A stretch of 64,000 nt of DNA from Paratrimastix pyriformis (taxonomy: Eukaryota; Preaxostyla; Paratrimastigidae): NCBI GenBank assembly GCA_027972325.1, contig JAPMOS010000023.1, positions 10,001-74,000 on the forward strand, in the 5' to 3' direction. Shown here one piece after another: positions 1 to 11,595 of the stretch (positions are counted from its first letter, which is position 1; the number at the start of each line of letters is the position of its first letter). Under the pieces are notes generated by a model. That model was not told where the DNA came from, did not search any database, and saw only the letters and a list, made by a program, of their open reading frames with translations. A program made the translations under genes and the position numbers.

Positions 1-3000
1 CACTCATCAAATCATCGCCGTGTCGCCCAATCAACAGCATCAGCATCAGCACCACTGCCAATCTTCCTCCTCCTACTTCGGACTCCCCCTCCCTTCCCCT
101 CCGTCTCTCCCTCCCCCGCTCGCTCTCTCACTGACCCCAAAAGGTGTGGCCCCATCGGACGCCCCCGTCACCGCCACCCGATCTCGATCCCCGTCCCCCC
201 CGTCGCCCCGTCCGGGGGACGAACCACAGCCCACATCCCCTGTCATGAGCGAGGCCTCATCACCCCGGGGGGATAGCCCCCTCCGCGCCTCCAGTCCCGG
301 GGAGGTGGAGATGGTGACGGGCCCTGGACCCGACAAAGACACGGATCGGGGGATAGCCGCCATCCCCCCGTCATCATTCCCCCGAAGTGGTGGCGTGGAC
401 ACGGAGGGGGCCACCCCGCTGTCTCGCCCGCCCGGTGGTGTGACCGACATCCATACCGAGGCTCCCGCTGCTGCTGCTGCCGCTGCACTGTCGACAGTGC
501 CTCGGGTCGACATGGCCCACCTCCTCCTCGCCCCTCCGCCCATCCCCGGGAATGGCACCGGGGCGATGTCGACGACGACCGGGGGTCCAGAGCCACTCGC
601 GCCACCACCACCATCAAGACCCCCGGGCATTTCAGACCCTGACGATGAAAACAACGAATCATCATCGTCGTCATCGTCATCAGCAGATTGTTGTATTGTG
701 GGCTCGCGGCCCGCCCCTGCCCCCGCGCCTATCTTGCACGGGGTACCACCGGCGATGCACCACCCCTCGGTGGTGCACTTTGAGGACCCGCTGGGCGACA
801 CCCGAAATTTCCTGCGCTCGCTGAGCACCCCGGCCCGCGGGCTGGCCGAGACACACGGCATGAACAGCGCGCGGCGCGCCAAGACGGAAAGTGGTCTCGG
901 TGGTGGCGGGAGTGGCGGTGCGTCCATCCTGCGCCCGACAAAGTCGGATGTTGCCCTGGGGGCCGCCTGTTGCGGACGGGGCGGCGGTGATGGTCGAGCG
1001 GCGGCCGCGGGGCGGATGCTGGCCGACGGGGAGGAGGGCGATGAGGACCGGGGTGAGTACATCCTGCCCGCTGACCCTGGTCTGCATCACCCCCAACGCG
1101 TCCACATTCCCCCCCCGGGGGGTGGGCCTTGGTCACTGGCCAGGCAGACATCTGGGATGCCCGTTCCCATCGTTTCCCCCTGTTGCACCTTGTTTCCCAT
1201 CCAATGACCCTCATTTTTCGTCTGTCTGACGGGGTGACTCGCGCGCGCGCACACACACACACACGCACACACACACACACAGCTCTGCCGCGCGCCTTTC
1301 ACGTCGCCTCCTTCCTGCGGCCCGTTGCTGTGGTGGGCTCCCCTCCCCCCGTCCGGCCGCCGATCACCCTGGACGAAGGGCCCCCGCTGCTCTGTCTTCC
1401 CCCACCCGTTCCTCCTCCCGCATCATCGGGTGCTGCTGCTGCAGACAGACAGGCTGTAGATGACAAGAGGGGCGGCGCCGGCGGCGCGGCCAGCAGCAGC
1501 AGCAGCTGCGGGCTGTTCGAGGACCAGATCCGTTCGTCGGCCTCCGATGCGTCCGTCTCCCCAATTCCAATGAGGGGGAAAAAAGTAGTTGCAAGGAGTG
1601 GGATTCGAACCCACGCGTGCGAACACACTAGTACCTGAAACTAGCGCCTTAGACCGCTCGGCCATCCTTGCCTATACATTTTTGTCGCCTTCTTTTGCAC
1701 TCACGCTCCTCCGCTTCTGTTCATGATGCCAGATCGCAGCCGTCGCCGTCTGGAACCCCGCTCGTCCTTCCGGCTCCCTTGCCGCCCTCCCCGCCTCGCG
1801 CACCGCTCCCTCCACTTGGTTTCGCGGCGTTTGGGCGGCCGGAACCGCTGTCTCCGCCACCTCCGCCGCACGTCCCATGTCCGGACCCCAGCAAGCCGCG
1901 GTCCCCGGCACTGCCCACCAAGCGAGGCAGCCCCATCAGCGAGGCAGTAACCCTGGGCAAACACCCACGTGCCTCCTCGCCGCCACCACCACCACCGCCG
2001 CCACCGCCACCAACGCCAGCCTCACCATCAGCACCACCACCACCACCACCAGCATCAGCACCACCACCACCACCAACATCAACATCAACATCAACATCAA
2101 CATCAACATCAACATCAACATCAACATCAACATCAACATCAACATCAACATCAACATCAACATCAACATCAACATCAACATCAGCACCTCCGGAGCGACT
2201 CTGCACTGCCCGCTGCCCGTTTGAGGGCACTGCCCGGTGCCACGGGATAGTGGCTGTCACCCGGGGGGATTCCCACTCGTCGCTCGACAGCCCGCAGGGG
2301 GGCCCACCACCACCGACCCATCCAGCTGAATCGATCCTTCAAGCAATCGACGCCCTCCCTCCACAGCAGCCCAGTGCCGTCCCGGCCCCATGCCCTTCCC
2401 CATCCGCAACGCCGCCCACACCACCACCATCGGGTTGCTGGACGGGGCCCTCATCGCCACCTCGAGCCCATGATGACGAGCCCGCTCGAGCCGCCGCCGC
2501 CGCCGCTGAGCCCTTGCCTCCGCCACCCCGGCCACCACCATGCTCACCCCCGCACGGCCCACCTCCCCCGCCAGGCTCACCCCCGGTTGCGGCAACGATT
2601 GCCGGACCACCCCCTTTGGTCGACTCCTCCCCGTCTGCCCCGCCACGGACCCCACCGCAAAGCAGCTCGTTGTTCCTCGGCTCCCCGCTGCTCCTCCCGG
2701 GGACGCCTCCACCACCCCGCCGCCCTCCGCGGTCCCCGCCTGGGCTCGTGCTGTCTGATGACTCCGGGTTGTGCCTTCCTGATGACGAAGAACGGGCTGC
2801 TGCTGCGGTCGACTCGACCCCGGCTCTGGCTCCACCCCCACGCGAGTTGCCCTCTTCGTGCCCATCCTCGGTCCCCGGGACACCCTCCCAGGCAACATCC
2901 TCCTCGGGGGGTGAGGTGGACGTTCCACGAACGCCCGAGCCTGGATCGGCGCGGTCACCCCTGATTTTGACTTTATCACCAGGTCTGTTGGGTTTTGGAT

Positions 3001-3147
3001 CTGATTGACGACGCTCACTCACCTTCCACAGCGACCCCACTCCTAGCTCGACGGAGGATGCTCACAAGGCGACTGACCTCAAATGCGCCCGATTCCGAGG
3101 CCGAGAATTCTTGTGGTGAGAAAGCGCTTCCAAAAGAAAATCGATGA
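1..3147 (+). CDS. Proline/serine-rich low-complexity protein, 5' partial, multi-exon
   Basis: I do not recognise the family. An open frame runs from the left edge and is rich in Pro, Ser, Ala and Gly, with a more ordered stretch around 770-860 (HFEDPLGDTRNFLRSLSTPA). It probably splices at about 1080 (GTCTGC donor). A short exon ends near 1550 at a GTCCGT donor; the following intron carries an antisense tRNA-Leu. The next long open frame (about 1740-2981) holds poly-Pro tracts and a Thr-Ser dipeptide run made by a CATCAA hexamer repeat. A final intron (GTCTGT donor at about 2982, CAG acceptor at about 3029) joins to a basic tail ending RRRMLTRRLTSN...KENR and TGA at 3147. Third-position GC and the long open frame argue for real coding, but the protein looks largely disordered. 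The true start lies left of the window. Exon edges are inferred. Confidence 0.5.
1239..1281. repeat. (CG)n/(CA)n dinucleotide microsatellite
   Basis: Alternating CG followed by CA dinucleotides, inside a probable intron of the proline-rich gene. Confidence 0.85.
1590..1671 (-). tRNA. tRNA-Leu (anticodon CAG)
   Basis: On the minus strand the 7-bp acceptor stem GCAAGGA/TCCTTGC closes the molecule and the discriminator base is A, as expected for Leu. The anticodon arm CTAGT-TTCAGGT-ACTAG presents CAG, which reads CUG. A long variable arm (class II) and a T arm GTGGGTTCGAATCCCAC are present, and the D arm carries TGGCCGAGCGGTCTAAGGCG, matching internal box A. A run of six T on the transcribed strand (plus-strand A run 1579-1584) is the likely Pol III terminator. 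There is no intron. It lies antisense inside what appears to be an intron of the proline-rich gene. Confidence 0.95.
2082..2182 (+). repeat. (CATCAA)n hexamer repeat, coding
   Basis: About 16 tandem copies of a CATCAA hexamer. In the frame of the surrounding open reading frame it encodes alternating Thr-Ser, so it is tolerated in coding sequence. Confidence 0.9.
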
Positions 3148-3289
3148 AGGCGACGTCCTTTGTCTCTTGCAGTCGTGCGGGGAGGAGGCAGAGAGCTCCT
3201 GCCAGAAAACTGATCGTCGGCCGAATGTGCTTGACCCCGGACATTTGTGCTGTAATTTCGAAAGGGAAAAATCTTTCCTTCAATTCGGG

Positions 3290-6200
3290 ATGTCACAGGT
3301 GCTTTGCCCACTGCGAATCGAACCAGAGGAGTTTGTTTTCGTGCGTCTGTAATTTTATCACTCGTCGTGGGATGGAGTTTTTTCTTCATCATCTTGCAGC
3401 TCCCTTCACGGAGCAGAAGGAATGCCCACTCTCGTTGGTCAACTCAACATCAGATACACTGGCATTCAAAATTAAGACGACCTGCTACGACCGGTACTGC
3501 GTCCGGCCGACTCAGGGCTTGATTCGCCCGCAGTCCACCCGGGTCGTGACCGGTTTGCCGAACTTTTTCCCGTGTGCTCTTTATCAGTTTTTATACCTCC
3601 CCCCACAGTGTGCTATTCTTGCCCTCCGAATATCCCGCCTCCTCAGGCCAACTCCACCGTGGATAAGTTCCTCGTTGAGGTTCTCGTGGCGCCGGCCGAC
3701 TCTGAGTTTAATGACGAGAAGCAGGAGCGCGATTTTGTCACGGAACAGGTCCGCAGATCGGGATCTCCATTCGGTATCAACCCATCATCTCTCGATTGCT
3801 TTGGGATGCCACAGTTCAAGGAACGTTCCAAGAACAAGACCAACATCAAGTTGCGCTCGCGATTCGTCGATCCCAGTCTGTCTTTCCCGTTCCCGTTTTC
3901 ACTGGCTCACCCACCATACCCCATGGGTGCGATAGACCATCCCTCCTTCCGGATGGACTCGTCCAGCCAGAGCATCCCCCAGACCCCCGGCTCTCAGATG
4001 CCGGTCTTCACCCCTGCCGCCTCACGGATGTATCAGGTCGGACCAGCCGTCCCGCCCACCCCTCCTGCCTCGCCCACCGCCACCACCATCCTCATTCGAG
4101 GTCATCCTCACCACCGCGGTGATGTCGACTCTCCTCCTCTTCAGTCGACCGAACTTCTGCCTCCCACCCTGCCGTCGAAAAGCCCGAGGAGCCGGCTCCT
4201 GCCCCTGCCGCCCCGGCCCCACCAGCCCCTGAAGCCGCCGCCCCTGCCCCGGCCCCTGCTCCGGCCCCGGCCCCTGCTCCGGCTCCGGCCCCGGCTCCAG
4301 CTGCAGCTGACGAGCACCCCAGCGAGCTCCCGTCCCTCACGGCAGCCCCGGCGTGCGCCACGGTCAGCCTGACCCCCCCCCCCCCCCAGGCCCGCCCGCC
4401 AGCCATGCCCGCCCCGCCATGCCCATTCGGGCACTTCACATTCCACACCCTCTGTCCCTCATCCCCGCCCATCATCGCATGGTCCTGGCAGGCGATGGGC
4501 CCGATTGTGCCCGCCGCCCCTGCCCCTGCCCCTGCCCGCCCCGCCCCTGCGCCCGCCGCTGCGGTCCCGTCGGCTCCCCGTGCCGAGATGCCCCCGCCCG
4601 CCCCCAAGGCACCCCGCCGCCGCGCGCCCCGTTGAACAGCAGCAGCAGCCCGACCGGTGCAACGACAAGCCCGCGGCCGCACCCGCCGCCCGCACCCGCA
4701 CCCGAGGAAGGTCCCGTCTGACACCCCCAGGGTCGGGGTGTACACCCCTGCTCCACACCCGGCGTCCTACAAATCTCTCTCCTCCCGTCCCTCCCTCCCT
4801 TCCCTCCCCACTCTCCCGCTCCCCGCCCCGCCTCCCCAATGCCGCAGCTCCGCGCCACCGTAGCCGCCGCCGCCGCCGCCGCCCCTGCCCCCATGCATCG
4901 CCTCCCCGCGCCAGTCTCCCTGGCCCCGCCGGTCCCGGCCACCTCCCAGCAGGCGGCTGTTGCCCAGGCCTTGGCCACCCCCTCACCATCCAGGCCGAGC
5001 TGCCCCAGCTTGCTGATGTCCGTATCTCCATCTGTGTGTCTGTCTGTGTCTGTCTGTGTGTCTGTGTGCTCCATCCAGGCCGAGCTGCCCCAGCTGGCCG
5101 ATGCGTATGTGTGTCGGTGTCGGTGGGCCATGTCTCCATGCGTCCGTTCGTCTCCGTTCGTCTCCGTTCGTCTGACTGTGTCTGTCGCCCCCAAACATGC
5201 TCCGCACACCCCATCCCCCGCGGCGGCAGGCCCAGCGGGAGCTTGCCCAGCACGTGCAGGCCATGCAGCCGCACCGAGCAGTTCCAAGGTCCATCCTGCC
5301 CCCTCCTCCTCCTCCTCCTCCACCACCTCTACCTCTACCTCTACCTCCACCTCCTCCACCTCCACCTCCTCCTCCTCCTCCTCCTCCCATTCTGTTCTCT
5401 CTTCTGGCTCTGCTCCACCCGCCCTCAACCCGCGCCCGCTCACTGCCACCCCGTCTCCCCCTCTGGATGGGCTGTGGGACGCACCCGGCCCCAGTGGACG
5501 GAGGCCGTCAGCGGCGGCTGGGAGGAGGCCCGGCGTCACATGGAGCAGGTCCGCATCCCCCTTGCCCCCCTGCTGGTGTTCATAACCATGACCTACCCCA
5601 CGCCCCCACGCCCATGTCCATGACCCATGACCCATGACCCATGACCCACTCCACGCTATGCTCATCCGCATGCACGCCTCACGACCCATGACCCATACCC
5701 GGAGCAGTATGTTCGTTCGATCGGAGTGGTGAGCGTCATCTCTCCTTCTTCCCCATCCTCCGGAAATTCTTTCTGTGTTTGTATGCTTGGTTTTCGTCTT
5801 CTGTAGTCCTTGGCCCAAATTCCAACTCCCGAACCACCCCATCATCCAACCATCATTATCACCATCACACCTCTGTCCCATCCTCACAGGAGGCGCTCCG
5901 GCTGCAGAACGCCCAGGCGCAGCTGGTGACGGCCCAGGGGGCGCTCGATGCCCAGCGGGCGGAGATGACCCGGGCCGAGCAGGCCGCCCGCCAGCAGCAC
6001 GAGCAGACGGCCCTCATCCTCCGCCAGCGGGCCCAGGTCGAGGAGGTCCGTACCTGGGGGAATATCGGTGGGGGAGGGGAGGGGAGGGGGAGGGGAGGGG
6101 AGGGGAGGGGAGGGAGGGGGAGGGGAGGGGAGGGGAGGGGGAGGGAGGAGGGGGGATACATCCACCTGGGGTGAGTCTGCCCATCATGTCGCGGGACACA

Positions 6201-6474
6201 GCCGTCATTCTGATCCACACACACCCGTCTCCATCCCCCGGGTTGGGCAGGCGTCGACCAAGAAGCTCGCTGACCAGATGGCTGCTCTTCAGGCGGCAGT
6301 GAAGGCCGGCCCAACTGGCGATGCTCCCGCGGGAGAGAGCTGGTCTGCCAGAGTCCAACCTCTGGGCCAAAGGATCTCACATCCCTCAATCCTAGGACGA
6401 GCAAAATCCTCTTCCTCCTGGTGGGCCTTCTTATCGGCGTCCTGCTCAGGGGTGTCTTTGGTCGGGCCAAGTAA
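3290..6474 (+). CDS. VAP-type protein: MSP domain, coiled coil, C-terminal membrane anchor
   Basis: Likely an ER membrane contact-site receptor of the VAP/Scs2 family. The start ATG at 3290 gives MSQVLCPLRIEPEEFVF, the first strand of a major sperm protein domain. Exons 3290-3344, 3400-3552, 3609-3748 and 3815-4100 join in frame and give the family signature NSTSDTLAFKIKTTCYDRYC followed by VRPTQG, equivalent to the FFAT-binding face of human VAPA/VAPB, and then KFLVEVLVAP. A Pro/Ala-rich linker follows from 4146. Short exons between about 5000 and 6060 encode a Glu/Gln/Ala-rich coiled coil (EALRLQNAQAQLVTAQGALD). The last exons give TSKILFLLVGLLIGVLLRGV, a single tail-anchor helix, with TAA at 6472-6474. 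MSP, coiled coil and tail anchor in this order is the full VAP layout. Exon borders between 4400 and 5880 are unresolved because of repeats. Confidence 0.85.
6063..6152 (+). repeat. G-rich (GGGGA)n tract with G-quadruplex potential
   Basis: About 90 bases of G4-5/A units on the sense strand of a VAP intron, following a GTCCGT donor at about 6048. Many runs of four G make quadruplex formation in DNA and pre-mRNA plausible. Confidence 0.85.
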
Positions 6475-6723
6475 AGGCTTTCCTTTTACCTCCCCCCTCT
6501 CTGCCGCTTGTAATCTGTCTCCCTCGTCTGCCCATTTTTTTGGGCTCATTCAGCGTCCCCAATAATTTGTCGCAATCATAAAGACACGCCCACAGTACCC
6601 AGAATAACTCAAAATGGTTCGGTTGTGTGCTCGCAGTCAACAGTCGTAACGACGTCGTTCTTGCTGGCTCAGTTGCTGTGTCCGAGGAAATATCGACTTC
6701 CGCCTGCTCTTGATGCTTCCCCG
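6475..6723. other. VAP-Trk intergenic region
   Basis: About 250 bases containing T-rich stretches. No RNA gene or conserved coding segment was recognised. An upstream in-frame open stretch exists, but it lacks an ATG before 6724. Confidence 0.5.
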
Positions 6724-9700
6724 ATGGCCTCAACATCCCTTACTGAGAATTCTGATGCCATTCCTTCTTTTTTGAAGAACAGGCCCAAGGCGTCCCACCC
6801 TGTGGTTCGCGTGGGTCCGAAAATTGCCGTTATCGATGAAGTAGTGAAAACGGAAACCGTTTGCCAACGATTCTATAAGAACGTCCGGCTCTTCCCCGAC
6901 CAGACCGATCCTCAACAACCATCCCATTCTCATAGATCGTCAATTTCTATACGACGCACTTCTTTTACTTTCTGGTTTGCGACTCATTTCCTTCCCGCCC
7001 CCCCTCCTATTCCCGTGCAGATTATCAGTTTTTTGGGTGCTGGTATTATTTATGCCATCGAAGCTTCCGTTGGGACCCTTCCGGACAGCGCCAGTTACTT
7101 GGAAGCCCTATTCATTGCGGTATCGGCTTGCACGGAGACTGGGCTGATCTCACTGGACTTTTCGCGGCTTACCTTGGCATCCCAGATTGTTGTACTGGTC
7201 CTGGTTCAGTTGGGCAGTGCCTCCTTGATGTCCCTTCTCCCCGTCGTCCTCCGCCGGCTCTATCTGCGCCGGAACTTCTCCCAGCCCATCCGCATCTCTC
7301 CTCGTGCCAGCTCGCCCGTTCTCTCCGCCACCACTGAGTCTGGGACAACCACGCCCTCTCCCACTCCCGATGAGGACCGGGTCTGTGCGGAATTCTGTCC
7401 ACCGCGCCTCATTCGTGCCCCTATTGGTAGCCCATCGTCATGCCCCTCTACAAGTTCTCCCTGGAGTACATGGCCCTGAGCAAGCTCATCTTCCTGGTGC
7501 TGAGCTACATCCTCTTCTGGTATGTGGTGATTTTCTCGTTCCTGGTGATCTACCTGTACGCCTCCGCCGATGCCCGGGCGATCATCGTCGCCGAGGCCCC
7601 GCGCACCATCTCCCCCTTCTGGTCCGCTCAGACGCCTCCGGGCGGCGATCCGATCCGTCAACCTCACACGCATATCATTCCAACTCCCTCCCGTCGCCGT
7701 TCAGGGTCGCCTTGTTCCACACCATCTCCGGTTACAACAACGCCGGTTTCTCGGTTTTCCCGACGAATATGATGGTCTTTGCCCATCATCCCTACATTCT
7801 CTACGTCCTGATGTTCGCCATCGCTGCTGGTCTGCTGTCCTCAACCCCCACTGCGCCCCCACTGCACTGCGCCCCCACTGCACTGCGCCCCCACTGCACT
7901 GCGCCCCCACTGCACTGCGCCCCCACTGCACTGCGCCCCCACTGCACTGCGCCCCCACTGCACTGCGCCCCCACTGCACTGCGCCCCCACTGCACTGCGC
8001 CCCCACTGCACTGCGCCCCCACTGCACCCCCACTGCACCCCCACTGCACCCCCACTCACCCCGCTCCCTACCCCCCGTTGTTTAGGCAACACCATGTTCC
8101 CGTTCTTCTTCCGGATGTGGGTGCGCTTCTGGGCCCGGATCAGCCGCGAGAAGCCCGTCTATAAGTTCCTGCTTGAGCATCCCCGTGGTCCGTCCCCTCA
8201 TCTGTCCCCGTTCCGCACCCCCATCATGCCTTGCCGCCCAGAGTGCTACACCAGTCTTTTCGAGCCCGTCGAGACGCGTGCCCTGGCCCTGGTCTGGGTG
8301 GCCATCAGCGCGATGGACGTCATCCTGGAGCTGCCCCTGGACGCCGATCTGGATGTCTTCCAGCCCTTCTACTGGTTTGAGCGGTTCACGATCAGGTCCG
8401 TCCCCCGAGCGGATCCGGGGGAAGAGGGAAGGAAGGGGGGTCGTCGCCATCAGACATTCGGCGGGGAGCGGCGTCCTTCCTTTTGTCTGTTCACTGTTCT
8501 CTCGTTTTGCTTCCTGCCGCCACGCACGCAGCCTCTTCCAGGGTATCAGCATGCGGACGTGCGGCTTCAACGCCATCGATCTGGCCGGGTTGCAGCAGGG
8601 CGTCCTGGTTTGGTTCTGCATCATCATGATCATCGCCCCGGTCTGCCCCTCGCCCCGGCTGTGTCGGGTGGCATCCCCCCCCCCCCCCCCCCCCCCGCTG
8701 TTTCCCTCATTCACTCATTCCTCTCCCCCTGCTCCGCACATTTTGGCACCCGCGCAGTACCCGTTCATGTTCACCCTCTACAAGAGTCAGAAGATCCCGC
8801 AGCACTCGCACGACCCCTTCCTGACCTCGGCAGCATCGGCCTTCCTGAAGTCCCAGGGCCAGGCCCAGGCCCAGGCCCAGGCCCAGGCCCAGGCCCCCGC
8901 TGTCCCACCCACCCTGGCCTCCTCCTCCAGCAAATCGGCCCTGCCGCCGCTCTCCCCAACCGGGGCCGAGGGCCCCACCTTCCCCAGCGGCATCTCGCTC
9001 TTTGCCGACGCCACCCAGACTTATCCGCCCCCTGAGTTGGCCGGCGGCGCCCGGCAGCCGCCCTCGCTCCACGACGCCTTCCCCCTGTCCGCCGATGCCA
9101 CCCAGACCTTCCCGCCCCCCGAGGCTTCCGGGACCCGACCGCCGATGCCCTCCCTCCACGAAGCCTTCGCCGGCTGCGAGTCCGGCTCGAACAGCCCGCC
9201 CATCGGCCAGGTCTTTATCCCCCTTCCCTCGCCCTGCCTGTCGGGAATGCGACCCATTTTGATGGAAATTGCATGGGGAGCGGGCCATCCTGCGTTGCTT
9301 TGTTGTGGCTGTCTCATCCCCCTCTTCGTCTGCCGTCTCTTTTCGTGTGCACGCAGCCCACTCGGCGGCTGACCCGCCAGCAAAGCAACTCCCGACTGGA
9401 TCCCGACCGTCCCGCGACTCCCGTGACGCCCCCCCCCGCCCCCGCCTCCCGCCCCCAAATCCAGCCACTGCTCTTGCACGGGCTGCTGCACCAGCTGTTG
9501 CCGATGCGCCTGCGCGCCCTGCTGTATGCCCCGGGTCTCGAAGGTGTCCAAGTTCCTGGGGTCCGTCATCAGGGCCCAGCAGGACGAGCCCCTGATGCGC
9601 GATCTGGTGTGGATGGTCTTGGCGTTCTTCCTGCTCTGCGCCATCGAGTCGCGCCGCATCAACAATGAGGGCACCATCACCCACTTCGCCCTGATGTTCG

Positions 9701-11072
9701 AGGTCCGCTCCCCCATCCGACTCTGCTGCTGCTTGCTGCTTTCTGCTGCTTTCTGCTGCTTTCTGCTGCTTTCTGCTGCTTTCTGCTGCTTTCTGCTGCT
9801 TTCTGCTGCTTTCTGCTGCTTTCTGCTGCTTTCTGCTGCTTTCTGCTGCTTTCTGCTGCTTTCTGCTGCTTTCTGCTGCTTTCTGCTTCTTCGTCATATG
9901 CGTGCCTCCATGATCTCCCAATGCAAATCACGCGTTTGTTTCCTTCGGCCACCACTACACAGCTCGCCTCGGCCTATGGCACTGTGGGTTGCTCGTTGGG
10001 TTACCCGGGCATCGTCCCCAATCTCTCGGCCGTCCTCGGCCCGGCCTCGCAGATCATCATCATCATCATCATGCTCCTCGGCCGCCACCGGTCCGTCCTG
10101 CCATGTGATGATGTTAGTGATGATGGTGGTGATGATGGTGGTGATGATGGTGGTGATGATCTCGGGTGCCGGGATGCCTGCTTTCTGTTGCCTCCCCCAC
10201 TTCACATCCCTTTCTCCCCTCCCATCCCCTCCTCGCGCGGACAGCGGCATGGCCAAGTCCGTCGACACGGCCATGAGCGTGGCAAGCTTCCGCGGGGCCC
10301 CTGAAGAGGTCTGCTTGTGATCCCACTGCAACCCATTTCACGCATCCCCGCCTTCGGCCAGGTTCTCCGCCTGCTGGCCTGGACGGAGCTCAGCGACATG
10401 GGTCGGATCGACCAGCCCCGGCCCCGGCGCCCCGCCCGGCTTCCCCCGGCACCCCACGCGACGCCCGCCTCGCGGCTCTCCATGCGCGCCGGCCGGACCA
10501 GCCTCGACCTGCCCCGGCCCAAGTGGGACGGGCTCGACTTCGACGCCCACTCGCCCCACATCCGGCCCAGCCCGACTCCCCCCCTCGAGGCCCTCGGCCT
10601 CGCTGCCCCGATCTCTGCCTCGGACGCCCTGCTTCTGCCCGTGGGCGGCCTGTCGCCGGTTCCATCCCCCGCCCCGCTGCCGACCCCTCCCGTCCCCGAT
10701 CTGGTCGAGGCCGTCGCCCCGGTGCTTCCGACCCCCGTGGCTCAGTCAACGGTGGCGCCTCCGCTCCCTGCCGGCCCTGCTGCAGAACCCCACGAGGGGG
10801 AGGCCGCTCCCTCCCCATCCCCAGCGGCCCATGAATCCGAGAGCCCGATCGCCCCCGCACCCACTGTTTCGCTTGCCCCGGTCGTCGCGCCCGGGGATGT
10901 GGTGACCCTAGCCATGCCCCTTGGCGATGTGCGCACCCCCACGGTGATGGTGACCACCGTGGCTCCCGCCCCGGACGGCGGCGCCCCGGAGTTTCCGGCC
11001 CCCGTCGTCATCACCCCCATGTACCTGCAGCCCCTGGAGGAATCCACCGCCCATGACCTGACCAGTTCGTAG
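6724..11072 (+). CDS. Trk/HKT-family potassium transporter, multi-exon
   Basis: Likely a plasma-membrane K+ (or K+/Na+) transporter of the TrkH/TRK1/HKT superfamily. The start is taken at 6724 (MASTSLTENSDAIPSF). Exon 1 ends at 6882, exon 2 is 6936-6974 (IVNFYTTHFFYFL) and exon 3 starts at 7021, all in phase. Four pore-loop segments typical of the family can be read: SACTETGLISLDFS, HTISGYNNAGFSVFP, GISMRTCGFNAIDL and AYGTVGCSLGYP. The second, third and fourth keep the filter glycine, and the last is followed by a helix and LGRHR as in fungal TRK1. A long cytosolic loop rich in Pro/Ser (about 8820-9210) lies between the third and fourth pores, as in fungal Trk. A Pro-rich C-terminal tail ends with TAG at 11070-11072. 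Introns hold large minisatellites (7846-8050, 9724-9890). Ion selectivity cannot be read with certainty. Confidence 0.88.
7846..8056 (+). repeat. 16-bp minisatellite (ACTGCACTGCGCCCCC)n
   Basis: About a dozen near-perfect copies of a 16-base unit decaying into a shorter ACTGCACCCCC unit at the 3' end. It lies in a Trk intron between the exon ending in MFAIAAG and the exon beginning near 8086. Confidence 0.92.
9724..9887 (+). repeat. 10-bp minisatellite (TTTCTGCTGC)n
   Basis: About 16 near-perfect copies of a pyrimidine-rich decamer, starting about 20 bases after a GTCCGC donor at 9703 in a Trk intron. Confidence 0.92.
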
Positions 11073-11595
11073 CTCACCATCGGATATTCCATTCTCCCCA
11101 ACCTGGGCCACCTGCAGTTAATGTCGGCTGGCCGGACGCATCTAAATTGTTTTGAGTTCGAATCGCTTTCCTCGTCGTTTGCTTCTGCCTATGTGCCTTT
11201 TTGTTTCGCTTTGTTTCGTTTTTTTTTTCCCCTCGTTTTTGATCCATCTCCCACCTCCTCCTTCTCTTGAGGGACACCGAAAGACCGGCAATTAATAGCC
11301 CTTTCTTTCTGTGTTACGTCTTGATGAGAACTCGATCGCTGTGTTTTTAATGAACATGGCGAGAGCAGACGGGTTCTTCCTGGGGGGGAATCTGGTTCGG
11401 CACCTTGCAATCAAGGGTCGTCGGCAGCCAGTGTCTGTGGGGAGGCTCCAGGGAGGATGTCACAAGAAGGGGTTCTGGCCGTACTCCTCCTCCAGCAGAT
11501 TTGAATGAAGTCGGGACGAGAGATTCGTTTGACAAACGAATGACTTTTCCGTCCGACGTGATTCCAACCCTTGGCTCTCTTTGTTATTTTTTCAT
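11073..11595. other. Trk-Pelota intergenic region
   Basis: About 520 bases with a T-rich tract around 11200-11240 that could be Trk 3' UTR sequence. No tRNA, rRNA or conserved peptide was recognised. Pelota probably has its promoter in the right half. Confidence 0.4.

Noticed and set aside
2080-2260. CRISPR-like or regulatory array from the regular hexamers
   Set aside because: Pure tandem hexamer with no spacers in a eukaryotic coding frame; a simple microsatellite.
7560-8164. Cys/His-rich repeat protein (ALRPHCTAPPLHC) resembling zinc-finger repeats
   Set aside because: Translation of the 16-bp intronic minisatellite in Trk; spacing comes from the DNA unit, not from a finger motif.
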